Positions 28,078-37,900 of a DNA stretch of 64,000 nucleotides are shown in pieces. The number at the start of each line of letters is the position of its first letter. The first letter of the stretch is position 1. The notes below the pieces were generated by a model. It saw nothing but the letters and a program-made list of their open reading frames with translations, did no database searches and was not told the DNA's origin. This DNA comes from Acidicapsa dinghuensis (lineage in GTDB: Bacteria > Acidobacteriota > Terriglobia > Terriglobales > Acidobacteriaceae): assembly GCF_025685685.1 (NCBI RefSeq), contig NZ_JAGSYH010000001.1, forward strand, positions 1 through 64,000. Direction: 5' to 3'. Position numbers and translations under genes: made by a program.

Positions 28078-28812
28078 TCATGCGCGAATTTCCACGGTTC
28101 CAAAGGCAGTAACCCAGTTCGCTGCGTGATCGACCAGGGCATCGGGTTGCGTATGTTCGAGTGAATCAGGTGCGAGACCAAAGGTGCAGCCGAGCGACCA
28201 GGCTCCGGCATTGCGGGCTGTGCGAACGTCCACATCCGAGTCGCCGATGAGGAGGGTTTGCTGTGGAGTGGAACCGGCCTGGGAGATCAGGGTATTCAGG
28301 CCGAATGGATCCGGTTTTTTGACCGGAAAGCTGTCGCCGCCATAGACCGCGAAAAAATAAGGAGACAGGCCGAGGCCGTCGCAGATGGCGCGAGCTGGGC
28401 CGACCGGTTTGTTGGTCAAAACCGCCATGGGACGCGGACTGCCATCGGGAAATGTCTTCAAGGCTTCGAGCGATTCGAGGACTCCGGGGTAGACGCGGGT
28501 GTAATCGAGCTTGTGTTCGCGGTAGTACGCGAGGAAGTAGGCAAACGCTTCATCGAAAAACGGATGCTCTGGAGTGTCGAGACCGGCTGGGAGCTCGCCG
28601 GGAACCGCGAGCGCTCGGCGAATGAGCATGGCTACACCGTCGCCGATGAAGCTGGCGATGACGTCGTCGCTGAGCGGCTTCAGGTCAAAATGCGCGAGCA
28701 TTGCATTTACCGAATTACAAAGATCCTGACGCGAGTCGATGAGCGTACCGTCAAGATCGAAAACGATCAGGCGCAGAGATTCCGTGGGAATGGGGCGAAA
28801 AAACCGCAACAT
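28078..28812 (-). CDS. gph: HAD-family hydrolase (phosphoglycolate phosphatase-like)
   Basis: This 244-residue protein has the HAD nucleophile and acid motif FDLDGTL (Asp19, Asp21), motif II AVLTNKP, and motif III/IV KPDPFGLN...LIGDSDVDVRTA. The cap inserted after motif I is of the Gph helical type. Phosphoglycolate phosphatases salvage 2-phosphoglycolate, but related HADs act on other phosphoesters. It is transcribed toward the TonB receptor gene from the opposite side of a 97-base gap. Confidence 0.85.
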   Translation of the reverse strand: MLRFFRPIPTESLRLIVFDLDGTLIDSRQDLCNSVNAMLAHFDLKPLSDDVIASFIGDGVAMLIRRALAVPGELPAGLDTPEHPFFDEAFAYFLAYYREHKLDYTRVYPGVLESLEALKTFPDGSPRPMAVLTNKPVGPARAICDGLGLSPYFFAVYGGDSFPVKKPDPFGLNTLISQAGSTPQQTLLIGDSDVDVRTARNAGAWSLGCTFGLAPDSLEHTQPDALVDHAANWVTAFGTVEIRA

Positions 28813-28884
28813 ATATCTAGTTTACGGGAACGTTACCACCAGCGTCATTATTGATGTTCCGCAGTATTTATCGACAGGCGGCTC

Positions 28885-29733
28885 CTACCCCTGAGAAAGA
28901 GCGCGAAAGTCGATTAATTCGACGTCTGGCGGCAATGCGATGGAGGAAAGTGCGTCGAGCTCGATAGCGCGCGAGGCGAGCAGGCGGGTACCAGCGGCGG
29001 CAAGGTCAGTGTCATTGTAGGCAGGGTGAGTGACGAGTTCCCATGTGCCGTCTGGAAGGTTTGCAAGCAGGGAACGGATCACTTCGGAGTCGAGGGTGCC
29101 GGTGGCGAGCACGCCGATGGAGCCGCTTGTGGTTTGAAATCTGGATTCGGCGACATGGCCGAGGAAGGTGTGGCGGAAGCGATTGAGGATGTGGACCTGG
29201 GTGCGCCGCAGCAGAGGCGCGCCAAATGTGACGCGCAGACTCCACGCGGGCTCGAAGGGATTGCGGACGGCCTTGACTCCGGCTTGCCGGGCCGCACGAA
29301 GCAATGGCCGCAAGACGCCGGGAAACATGTGCGTGTGTTTGTGGGTGTCGACGTGTGTGGGGGTGACGCCTAGTGAGCGCAGATGGTCGATCTGCGCGAA
29401 GGCTTCGGCTTCGACTTCTTCAGGCCGGATTTTGCCGAGCATGAGGTCGCGAACGAAGCGGCCAAGAGTTTTGCGGAAGCGGCCTGTATCGGGCTCAGTG
29501 AGCGTGGGCAATTGAGACGACGGCAGCGCAGATACTCCATCGACGAGAACAACGTGGCAGCCGACGCCGAGGGACGTCGTTGCGCGTGCAATATCGGCTG
29601 CCTCAGAGGTTGCGTGCGCAACGGACATCAGAGTCGCGGAAGAGAGCGAGCCGGACCGATGGAGCTCGGCAATTGCGCGATTGACGCCATGGGTGAGACC
29701 GAAGTCGTCGGCATTCACGATGAGCCGTTTCAC
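28885..29733 (-). CDS. YdjC/ChbG-family carbohydrate deacetylase (HpnK-like)
   Basis: From GTG 29733 this gives MKRLIVNADDFGLTHGVNRA (282 residues), the exact usual start of the family, with metal Asp9/Asp10. Later motifs THVDTHKHTHMFPG and WELVTHPAYND hold His ligands. ChbG removes acetyl groups from chitooligosaccharides; HpnK is a related hopanoid-cluster member. No hopanoid gene is close. A nagB-like gene lies on the same strand across the tRNA, which hints at amino-sugar use, but the tRNA separates them. Confidence 0.85.
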   Translation of the reverse strand: MKRLIVNADDFGLTHGVNRAIAELHRSGSLSSATLMSVAHATSEAADIARATTSLGVGCHVVLVDGVSALPSSQLPTLTEPDTGRFRKTLGRFVRDLMLGKIRPEEVEAEAFAQIDHLRSLGVTPTHVDTHKHTHMFPGVLRPLLRAARQAGVKAVRNPFEPAWSLRVTFGAPLLRRTQVHILNRFRHTFLGHVAESRFQTTSGSIGVLATGTLDSEVIRSLLANLPDGTWELVTHPAYNDTDLAAAGTRLLASRAIELDALSSIALPPDVELIDFRALSQG

Positions 29734-29797
29734 TATGGGTGAGTGTATCAACAGCTCAGGAGCCTGGAGTGGACGGCGGATGCGAAAGGATTATTGC

Positions 29798-29806
29798 TGG
29801 TATGAT
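29798..29806 (+). promoter_or_regulatory. Extended -10 promoter of tRNA-Val
   Basis: TGG followed by TATGAT (29801-29806) forms an extended -10. The tRNA begins 37 bases later, leaving a leader of about 30 bases. I see no good -35. Confidence 0.4.
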
Positions 29807-29843
29807 GGAACAAGACTCGCCAGAGTCGGTTGCATGATGGCGC

Positions 29844-29920
<77 letters not shown>

Positions 29921-30228
29921 TGTACCGCTGCCACCGAACCTCATCCAGTTTCAATTTGACAGCAGAAATCCTGTAATCAGGCCTTTCTGCGTTCTCACCA
30001 CGTCGACAGTGTCCGGCGGTGCCCGGAGAAAGACGCATTTGGCGAATTTGGAGTGGCACGAGGAGCCCGGCTCGCACAAATCTGCGCTTGTGCGCCGCGA
30101 ATACTTTGCACCGGACGACAGCAGCGTATCCGTAGAACAAGCACGATGGGATCTGACCGACTTTGTCCGGAAAGTCTTCCAAGAGATGCCGGAGACGCAT
30201 TACTCAGATGTGTTGCGACCTCAGCAAA
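29921..30228. other. Gap after the tRNA, no clear gene
   Basis: About 308 bases lie between tRNA-Val and the 3' end of the nagB-like gene. An open + frame from a TTG at 30038 (ANLEWHEEPGSHKSALVR) looks partly protein-like but would overlap the nagB gene end, and I do not count it. No repeat of the tRNA 3' end (attachment site) was seen nearby. Confidence 0.4.
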
Positions 30229-31020
30229 CTATGTGTCGCAGAATCGACTTCCTTCCCATCGAACCTTGCTGGAGGATTCAGGATCGAGATAAAGCCTGCA
30301 GCGGGGGTGCGTGCGCAGTGCGGTAGCTGGACACATGGGATTAATGGATTCCAGGAGCGTGCGGCGAACAGCCTCTTTTTTAAGAGCGCCAGGCACAGTG
30401 CAGAAAATTGCTTGGCAGGCAAGGAGTCCCGGAATGGTGACGGTGAGTGCACGCTTGGGTACGTCATCGATGGAGAGAAAGCATTTATCGTCTACCTGTT
30501 GCTGGCGACACTGCGCGTCGAGATTGACAGCCTTGACAGTGAGTGGATCTTCGAAATCGGCAGGAGGATCGTTGAATGCGAGATGGCCATTAACGCCGAT
30601 ACCGCAACAGACTATATCAATCGGCGCGGCATTGAGTTTTGCAGCATAGTCGATTGCGGCTCGCTCGGGATCGTAATCGGGCTCGATTAGATGCACCGCA
30701 GCAAAGGGTAGATGATCGAAAATAGCGCGGCACAGCCAATGGCCGAAGCGTTGTGGTGCATCCGCGGGGAGATTTAGATATTCGTCCATTTGAAAGGCAG
30801 TGACACGCCTCCAATCAATACCCCTTTCCCCACGCAGGGCGGTGAGCATCTCGCTCTGACTGGGTGCAGCGGCAAAGATCATGCGCACCCCTGTCTGCCT
30901 TTCAAGACACATGCGAAGTTCACTCGCTACATCCGCAGCGGCAAGCATACCGATTGCGCTGCGGGATTCCGCTATATGAACGCTCAGCGTATTGAGTAAG
31001 GATTGTTCTCGATTCAGCAT
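30229..31020 (-). CDS. nagB: Glucosamine-6-phosphate deaminase-like protein
   Basis: This 263-residue protein has the NagB/6-phosphogluconolactonase fold. It shows FQMDEYLNLP (base Asp), the diagnostic CGIGVNGHLAFNDPPADF with the catalytic His, and ALTVTIPGLLACQAIFCTVP. NagB converts glucosamine-6-phosphate to fructose-6-phosphate and ammonia. It is slightly more divergent than housekeeping NagB, so another amino-sugar phosphate is possible. The ATG is at 31020; no partner gene (nagA or transporter) is adjacent. Confidence 0.85.
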   Translation of the reverse strand: MLNREQSLLNTLSVHIAESRSAIGMLAAADVASELRMCLERQTGVRMIFAAAPSQSEMLTALRGERGIDWRRVTAFQMDEYLNLPADAPQRFGHWLCRAIFDHLPFAAVHLIEPDYDPERAAIDYAAKLNAAPIDIVCCGIGVNGHLAFNDPPADFEDPLTVKAVNLDAQCRQQQVDDKCFLSIDDVPKRALTVTIPGLLACQAIFCTVPGALKKEAVRRTLLESINPMCPATALRTHPRCRLYLDPESSSKVRWEGSRFCDT

Positions 31021-31254
31021 TTGCCACTCAGAGATAAAGACTGCTAGCTACAGCAGCGAAAAGTGGTTGGACGGGTGCACATGCGAGACTTGCGCTCACT
31101 TAAAATCGAAAAGCGACAGGGACACTGCATCAAGTCAAAACATTTCAATTGTCTTGATGTGACTGATAAACAGGCCAGATTTGCCTTTGCCGATGATGAC
31201 TCTGTCTCTCCAACCCTCTGACATTGCTTGTTTCACTTCTGTGACGCACTCCGA

Positions 31255-32280
31255 TCACACCAGCCGTCCTGGCAGATACTGTCCCAGAAAACGCCGCGCC
31301 AGGATGAATCCGTCCTTGCGCTGCTGCGGGAAGTCGGGGAGGTTGCCGCTGTGGGGCGCATCCCAGAACTCGTCTTCGTGCTCTACCGCGATGCCGCCGT
31401 TGAACTGGATCTGCAGCAGCACCGTGAGGAACTCCGGCCACTTTACGATGCCCTGGCCGGGAATGCGGTAGCGCCACCATCCGTGCCCGGCAATGCCCAC
31501 CTGCTGCAGCACCGGCTTGATGATCTCGGTATCCTTGGCATGTACGGCGAGGATGCGGTCCTTAAGCTGCCACGCCACGCTGATCGGGTCAATGTACTGT
31601 CGGACAAAATGTGAAGGATCGAACTCCAGCCCCAGCCGTTTACTCGGCACACGGTCGAATATAGCCTGCATCGCGGCCGGAGTGCTGGCGAAATTAGCGT
31701 TGTTCGGATAGTTCTCCCATCCCATCGACACGTCCAGTTTTTCGCAAACCGGCAGGTATTTCTCGTGAAAGACATCGGCGAAGGCTTTGGCCTGATCATC
31801 CATGCTCGCGCCTGGCATCCCGCCGCTGAAAGTTCCAACAAACTTGCAGCCCAGGCGATGGCCAAATTCCAGGGCACGAACAAACTCAGCGTTCGCAGCC
31901 GAGCGCTTACCTGCATCGGGGTCCGTGTGGTTGGGGCCGAAGTATTCGATGCTGATAATGCGTATGCCCGCATTGCGAGCTGAGGCCAGAATCCGATCGA
32001 TGGCGCTGTCGCTTAGATTCGGGTTAAAGTCCGGACCTGGCGTTACCACCACGCCTTCGTAACCGGCCTGCGCTGCAAACGCAAACTTCTCCGGTGAGTA
32101 CGGAGTGATGATCGAGAGCTTGGGATAGGGCGTATCTGCCGGCATGGCCGTCTGCCCCGCATGCTCCTGAGTCGTTGGTGCCGCCACAGCCTTCGCTCCC
32201 GCAACGCCCAGCGCTGCCGCGGATGTGCCACCCACCTTCAAAAAATCGCGTCGATTCCAAAATGAGCCTTCGCTCTCCAT
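31255..32280 (-). CDS. Tat-exported sugar phosphate isomerase/epimerase-like TIM barrel
   Basis: This 341-residue protein has an N-terminal Tat signal (NRRDFLKVGGTSAAALGVAG) and a xylose-isomerase-like/AP-endonuclease-2-type TIM barrel (about 50-330). Metal-type residues can be seen in SIEYFGPNHTD, MGWENYPNN, LEFDPSHFVRQY, AVHAKDTEI and GGIAVEHEDEFWD. It is the last gene of a leftward operon with a gluconate-dehydrogenase-like subunit and a GMC oxidoreductase. Exported barrels of this type with GMC enzymes suggest processing of an oxidised sugar such as a 3-keto-glycoside. That is inference. Confidence 0.82.
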   Translation of the reverse strand: MESEGSFWNRRDFLKVGGTSAAALGVAGAKAVAAPTTQEHAGQTAMPADTPYPKLSIITPYSPEKFAFAAQAGYEGVVVTPGPDFNPNLSDSAIDRILASARNAGIRIISIEYFGPNHTDPDAGKRSAANAEFVRALEFGHRLGCKFVGTFSGGMPGASMDDQAKAFADVFHEKYLPVCEKLDVSMGWENYPNNANFASTPAAMQAIFDRVPSKRLGLEFDPSHFVRQYIDPISVAWQLKDRILAVHAKDTEIIKPVLQQVGIAGHGWWRYRIPGQGIVKWPEFLTVLLQIQFNGGIAVEHEDEFWDAPHSGNLPDFPQQRKDGFILARRFLGQYLPGRLV

Positions 32281-32345
32281 TGACTTTCATCTCCTATATG
32301 TGGCGCAATTCTTCGATCCACGAGCATGATCGGTTCATGACTGGT

Positions 32346-32945
32346 TCAAACTCCAGGCACGGGCGGGCACCCTTCGAACTTGAGGACATACGCGTTTCCA
32401 ACATAACCCAGGTACTCAATCCCGATCTTGCTGGTAAAGAACCCGTCCGCCGTAAGCTTTCGTAGCAGCGCAAAAAACTCGATTGCGTGGCTCATTTCAG
32501 GGTTGTGCTCCAGATTCTTGCGGTATGCGATCTGATCCAGCATCTCTGCTTGCTGCTGTGGAGTGCACTCAAGGTATGCGTGCCCGTAACGGTCGTCACA
32601 AGCCGAGTCCAGCCATATCAATCCGCCACCCAGAACCCTCTGATACTCCGCATTCTCGCTAGTCAGCAAATCTATATATTCCGGTGCGCCCGCTTCCACA
32701 GCGCCGCCCGAGTCGGCATCGCCCGGAAGGATTGTTCCGCATAGCGCGCACAGGAGCTTATACTGCTCTGCTGCGAAATACTTCGGCATGTATTGCGCGT
32801 TCGGGCTGGCGGCCTTTTCCTCGGCGATCAGCCTGTGCGCGTATTCCGCAGCCTCTAGTGGAATTGCTTGCAGCACCGAGCCTACTGCCACCCCGGTGCA
32901 GAGCGATTTCAAAATATCCCGGCGCGAAGCAAAATTCTTATCCAT
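32346..32945 (-). CDS. Gluconate 2-dehydrogenase subunit 3-like protein
   Basis: This 199-residue protein begins with a Tat-type signal (SRRDILKSLCTGVAVGSVLQ) and has the subunit-3 core (AAEQYKLLCALCGTILPGDA, TPQQQAEMLDQIAYRKN, FFALLRKLTADGFFTSKIGI). These small subunits carry the catalytic flavoprotein through Tat export. It lies 2 bases after the GMC gene, so the two likely form one complex. Confidence 0.9.
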   Translation of the reverse strand: MDKNFASRRDILKSLCTGVAVGSVLQAIPLEAAEYAHRLIAEEKAASPNAQYMPKYFAAEQYKLLCALCGTILPGDADSGGAVEAGAPEYIDLLTSENAEYQRVLGGGLIWLDSACDDRYGHAYLECTPQQQAEMLDQIAYRKNLEHNPEMSHAIEFFALLRKLTADGFFTSKIGIEYLGYVGNAYVLKFEGCPPVPGV

Positions 32946-32947
32946 CG

Positions 32948-34654
32948 CTAAAGCTCGCCCTTTCGCGACTGCTCAATCAGATATTCCGACGCCTTCCAGG
33001 ACAACGCCATAATTGTCAGCGTCGGATTTTTCTCAGGCCCGGTGACAAAGCTCGCCCCGTCGGTGACGAACACATTCCGCACATCGTGCGCTTGACAGTT
33101 CTTGTTCAACACTGAAGTCTTCGGATCGTTCCCCATTCGCACCGTTCCAAGCTCGTGAACAATCGTTCCGCCTTCAGAAATTCCATAGGGCGACTTTCCG
33201 CCTGCCCGCAGATCGCCATAAAATGTCCCTCCAGCAGCCTCGACAATCGACTGGAAGGTTTCCTGCATATCCTTCGCCATCTTGATCTCGTTCTCGCTCC
33301 AGGCAAAATGGAATCGCAAGACCGGAATTCCCCACTTGTCCACTACATTCGGGTCGATCTCGCAAAACGAATTGGCATTCGGAATCATCTCTCCACGCCC
33401 GGAAAACCCGATGTATGTTCCATAGTCGCTGCGGCAACGTTGCTTTAGCGAAACTCCATAACCCTCGTGCTGGTCGCAGACGCCATCGAACTCTGCTACC
33501 CCAGGCATGCCGCGCCCCCCGCCAAATTCGATGTGATACCCGCGCAGGAACTCGTTCTTCCTGTCGAACTTCCACCACGGCATGTACATGTGCATGCCGC
33601 CTACGCCGTCGTGATTATGCTTTGGCATCCCGGCCAGTTGCGGAAAATACCCCGCCGCATCGCTGCCTACGGAATCCGTCAGATAGCGTCCGACCACGCC
33701 CGAAGAATTCGCAAGCCCATTGGAAAACAGTGTGGAGCGTGAGTTCAGCAACAGCCGCGCCGACTCGCATGCACTCGCCGCCACGATAAACGCCTTGGCA
33801 TGGATCTGCTGTTCTGTTCGCGTCGTCTTGTCGATATACGAAACGGCCTTGGCGCGGCCGTCTTTTCCCACCACAATCTCACGTGCCATGGCATTGGCGA
33901 TCATGGTGAACCGGCCTGTCTTCTGCGCCGGCGGAATCATCACCTGGCTCGAACTGAAATTCGACGCCATCATGCACCCTCGCCCGCACTGAGCGCAGTA
34001 ATGGCAAGCCGGCCGTCCATTGTGCGCCTCCGTCAGAATCGCCAGCCGCGAAGGCACGCATGTGACCTTCAGCTTGTCGCACGCTTTCTTGACGATTGTC
34101 TCCGTGCATCGCGGCTTCGGCGGCGGCTGAAATATCCCATCCGGAGCGCTTGGAATGCCTTCTTTCGTTCCAAAGACACCGATGAAAGCCTCTACCTTGT
34201 CGTAATACGGAGCCAGCTCCTCATACGTGATTGGCCAATCGTCGCCCATGCCATCTGTTGATCGGGCCTTGAAATCGACAGGCGCCATTCTCAGCGCAAT
34301 GCGCCCCCAGTGGTTAGTCCTTCCACCCTCAATACGCGAGCGAAACCATCGAAAGCTTGACCCAGGCGCCGTTGTGTAAGGCTCTCCATCGATTTCCCAA
34401 AAACCGTTGGGAGCCAAGAATTCGTCATTCCATTCATGCCGCGCCCTGCCGCCAACATCTGCTCCCCGATGCGCCAGCTCATATGGCCAGACATGTTCCT
34501 TGTAGTCCTTGTAGGGATTCAGCCGTGGCCCTGCCTCCAGCATCACCACATTCAGTCCGCCCTCGGTGAGCACCTTGGCGGCAGTTCCGCCAGCAGCGCC
34601 GGAGCCCACAATACAGACGTCATACTCCTTCGGCGAATCAATCACCTGCAGCAT
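32948..34654 (-). CDS. GMC-family oxidoreductase (sugar dehydrogenase large subunit)
   Basis: This 568-residue FAD enzyme has the N-terminal dinucleotide motif VCIVGSGAAGGTAAKVLTEG and VMLEAGP. The substrate-region motif SRIEGGRTNHWGRIALRM and the C-terminal GTIVHELGTVRMGNDPKTSV and VTDGASFVTGPEKNPTLTIM (active-site His/Asn region) are typical of gluconate-2-dehydrogenase-type GMC enzymes. The ATG at 34654 has GAGGAG six bases ahead. It probably oxidises a sugar in the periplasm together with the subunit-3-like partner. Confidence 0.9.
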   Translation of the reverse strand: MLQVIDSPKEYDVCIVGSGAAGGTAAKVLTEGGLNVVMLEAGPRLNPYKDYKEHVWPYELAHRGADVGGRARHEWNDEFLAPNGFWEIDGEPYTTAPGSSFRWFRSRIEGGRTNHWGRIALRMAPVDFKARSTDGMGDDWPITYEELAPYYDKVEAFIGVFGTKEGIPSAPDGIFQPPPKPRCTETIVKKACDKLKVTCVPSRLAILTEAHNGRPACHYCAQCGRGCMMASNFSSSQVMIPPAQKTGRFTMIANAMAREIVVGKDGRAKAVSYIDKTTRTEQQIHAKAFIVAASACESARLLLNSRSTLFSNGLANSSGVVGRYLTDSVGSDAAGYFPQLAGMPKHNHDGVGGMHMYMPWWKFDRKNEFLRGYHIEFGGGRGMPGVAEFDGVCDQHEGYGVSLKQRCRSDYGTYIGFSGRGEMIPNANSFCEIDPNVVDKWGIPVLRFHFAWSENEIKMAKDMQETFQSIVEAAGGTFYGDLRAGGKSPYGISEGGTIVHELGTVRMGNDPKTSVLNKNCQAHDVRNVFVTDGASFVTGPEKNPTLTIMALSWKASEYLIEQSRKGEL

Positions 34655-34778
34655 CAACAGCTCCTCAAATTAAGGCAGAGACGTGCGATTCGACCGTTAT
34701 ATCACCTTCATCCCCATCGCCGGCTTTGTTCGGTCCGCCAGCAGACCATCAGCACCGGTAGAATTCCTGCACAATGGT

Positions 34779-34808
34779 TTGACAATTCGGTCAGATCCGT
34801 ACTACAGT
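34779..34808 (+). promoter_or_regulatory. Candidate promoter for the giant-protein operon
   Basis: TTGACA at 34779-34784 is followed after 18 bases by TACAGT (34803-34808), a fair sigma70-type match in the 300-base gap between divergent operons. The start codon is 146 bases downstream. Confidence 0.4.
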
Positions 34809-34953
34809 TTTGCCTGGTTTTCCATCCACTCATCTGCAAACACTCCAGTAGTTCATCGTCAATTTCATCAGGGATCCAGTACCTCTCGCAGACACCAGCT
34901 TGCTCGGGATTTGCCCTGCGCAGATCGAAGCCGAGCGTCGGAGGAGAACAGGT

Positions 34954-37900
34954 ATGCAAACCCTGGACGGGAGTCCACTCTCCCAGTTGCAATTGCAGCT
35001 GGCTCCCATACGCGCTAAGTTGCCATCGAAGCTTCCGGTGCCGGAACCGATACCGCTTCCGATTCACATCCCCATCACCACCACTATCAAACGCGGCACT
35101 ACTACTATCGGCTATGTCATCACCCTCTCGGGCGAGCCCGCGCCAACTGCGGTAAACGTCGCCCTGAAAGGCGGCACGCTCTGGGTTGAAGCATCGCTCT
35201 TCGGCGCTTCCTTTTCCTCTGTCGCTGGTTTCGCGGGCATCCCGTTCGCCAGCGCCACAATGACGGATAGTGGATCTGTCACGTTCAGCGGAGGCGACAT
35301 TGTTCTCGATGCGTCAGCCACTCTCACCTTCGATGTCGCATCAGCTATCTCGCCGGCCACAGGAGCCAGCGGCGATCCGGTCGGCCAGGACTTCCTAGCT
35401 GGAAAACTGACGCCATTTCCCAACGCCAGCGTAGCTTTTGCCCCGGCGGGTGCAAGCATTGCTCTCACCGGCAACGCATCCGCCGCTATCTACGGAGAAA
35501 CACTCACACTCTCGCCGTCTCCAACGGACACACCTGGACTGCTCACCTTCGGCATCCAGTACGTCGCAATCCCGGCCAAGGTCACGCAGACCACCTTCAC
35601 AGTCACAAGCTCGAAATCACCTGAAATCGTTCTCGCCGGGTCGGCCCCCATAGTCGGCGGAGGCGTTGTCTTTCCTGTCTATAACGCCGCTGCAAATGCG
35701 CTGCCCACGCCTTCCGACGCGTGGGGAGCAGTTGTCGTAACAGGTGCAGGATTTTCTGCCACCATCGCGCCTCTTACTTCGCCGCTTCCTCTTTCAGGCG
35801 CTTCATTCGCGTTGACCCCAGCCAGACTAAACGGCCTCGTAGCCAACGGCCCAGTGCGCGCTCGCGAGACCTATCTCTTGTGGACGTCACCGGCTTCTCC
35901 ATCGCCGCTTCCACCCACGCAGCCACCACTCGCTCTACCGCAGCCGCAAATCACGCTCGATCTCGTTCCCGGCACCCTCGTGGGCTTCAGCTCTAATCCC
36001 ATTGAGGAAGTTACGGTTGCCGTGGCTGTCCTCAATGCGTTGGTCGATCGTCCTCTCAACGCGAGCGGTCAGCGCATCGTACTCGCAGGTCCATCGCTCG
36101 CCACGCGAACTCACACTGCTACCCGAATCACGGTGGAGGTCATATCCGGGCTCACTCCTGCCGCGCAATCCACGCTCGCGCTCATGGCCCAGAACGCGTT
36201 GATTCCCACTGGTTCGCCCAACGGCTTCCTTCTCTATGGCACACTCACAGGCAACACGATCGCCGGTGCACTCGCTATCGGTTTTCCATCACCCATCATC
36301 ATCCCCACATTCCCCGATCCGTACGTCGCCTCCTACGCCGAAGAGTCGGCCTACGAAAACATCGCTTCGGTTGCAGCCGAAATCAGCTGGACCGCTACCA
36401 CCGCTCCTGCGCTGACCATCGATGTCATCCACAACACGGCTGCGGGCGCCGCTCCGATCGGAACGGTAGCAACGCTCGATGTCAACCCGACAGGCTTCCG
36501 GCTTCTTGACGTCTCGAGCAATGCTGATCAGTGGGGAGTTGAAATCTCTCTCGCAAGTGCCGAGAACTTCACATTCGATGGTCTGCAGCTCCAGTCGCCA
36601 TCGGCAGGCACCAGCGTTTTCACCGTGCCCGGTATCTCTTGGGAGCCCGTAGTCGACGCTACCAGTGCACCTGCGTGGCTTACAGCCTCATCACCAGACG
36701 ATGGAACGCCCACTACGTTCCTTGTGGCCGTCACCACGCCCGCACCCATCGCGCCGGTTCCTGCGCTCGAACAATATCAGGCTGCTGCCGGCGCTGTCGC
36801 TACATCGGCAGCTTTCACACTTCCGTTTGGCATCACTGCCAATCTCTCTGAGCCCACGCCTCCGAAAGCGGGCCCTACTTACGCCCTTCCTGCCGTCAAG
36901 TTTCCGCAAAACGGGCTCACAGGCGCACGCGTTCTCACAATCACTGGAGCGGCCGCGACACAACCAACGCTGCCTGGTACGGCTACCTGCGGTTTCAGCA
37001 CTTCCGCCTATGGTGCACAGGTTCTTGGCCTCGTCTTGCCAAGTGTTGCTAGCTTCTGGGATCAGGACTTCGGAGTTGGTGGAAAGCAGGGATTCATTCC
37101 CATCAGTCGAATCGATCTCTCAGGCTACGGCACCACCCTTTTCTCGGATTGGCACGACCCATCCACTACTGATGTTGGCATCGTTCGCGCGCTCTTCAAT
37201 GTTCTGCTTGGCCGCACCGCGCACGAAATCATCACCGCACAGACGTGGATTCTGCCATGGTGCATTCGGTTGCAGCGAACCATCACCTTCGACCGTTCCG
37301 ATGAAGGCGAAGTGGTCAAGCACGACACCGGCTGGCAGGCGGTTTCTGTTGGCGCGTTTGAACTGCTCACTGGCAGCATTCTCGCTGGACCCGTTCAGCA
37401 GCTCAGCAATGTACGCAACATTCAGTTCTCAACCGCAAAGGTTACAGTCGGCACCAATACTTACACGCCATGCACTTTCGATGCAGATGTTGCATTCTCA
37501 TCGGACGTAAAGATCGCTGCCAATGGCAAGAATCCTGCGGCTACTGCATTCGGCACCAGTATTCAGGGATACGCGGATGACACCGTTGCAACCGGTACCA
37601 GTCTCAATCCAGCTATCAGCCCTGCCGAGATCATTGCACTGATGCAAAAGGTTGGACGCGTCTATGGCACAGCGGGAGCTATCGCGCGTCTTGGCGGTAC
37701 TGGCGCACAACAGTTCACCATGACGGCAACCTCCTTTGGTGCTGCAATCGCTACCGGATCGACGCCAAAACTGCAGACCGCAATTTTTGGCACGCCGCAT
37801 TTGCCAAAAGACGGCCAGTGGAGCGTTTCGAAACGCGGCAAGAGCGCCGCTTCGCCTGTCGCCGTCAGCTCGACCACGCCGGTTCCATTAACTCAGGGCA

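Noticed and set aside
30038..30326. Plus-strand frame after the tRNA
   Set aside because: Would overlap the nagB-like gene by almost 100 bases; no recognised domain.
34900..34953. In-frame TTG upstream of giant protein A
   Set aside because: The ATG at 34954 has a far better ribosome-binding site; the extension (LGICPAQIEAERRRRTG) is not protein-like.
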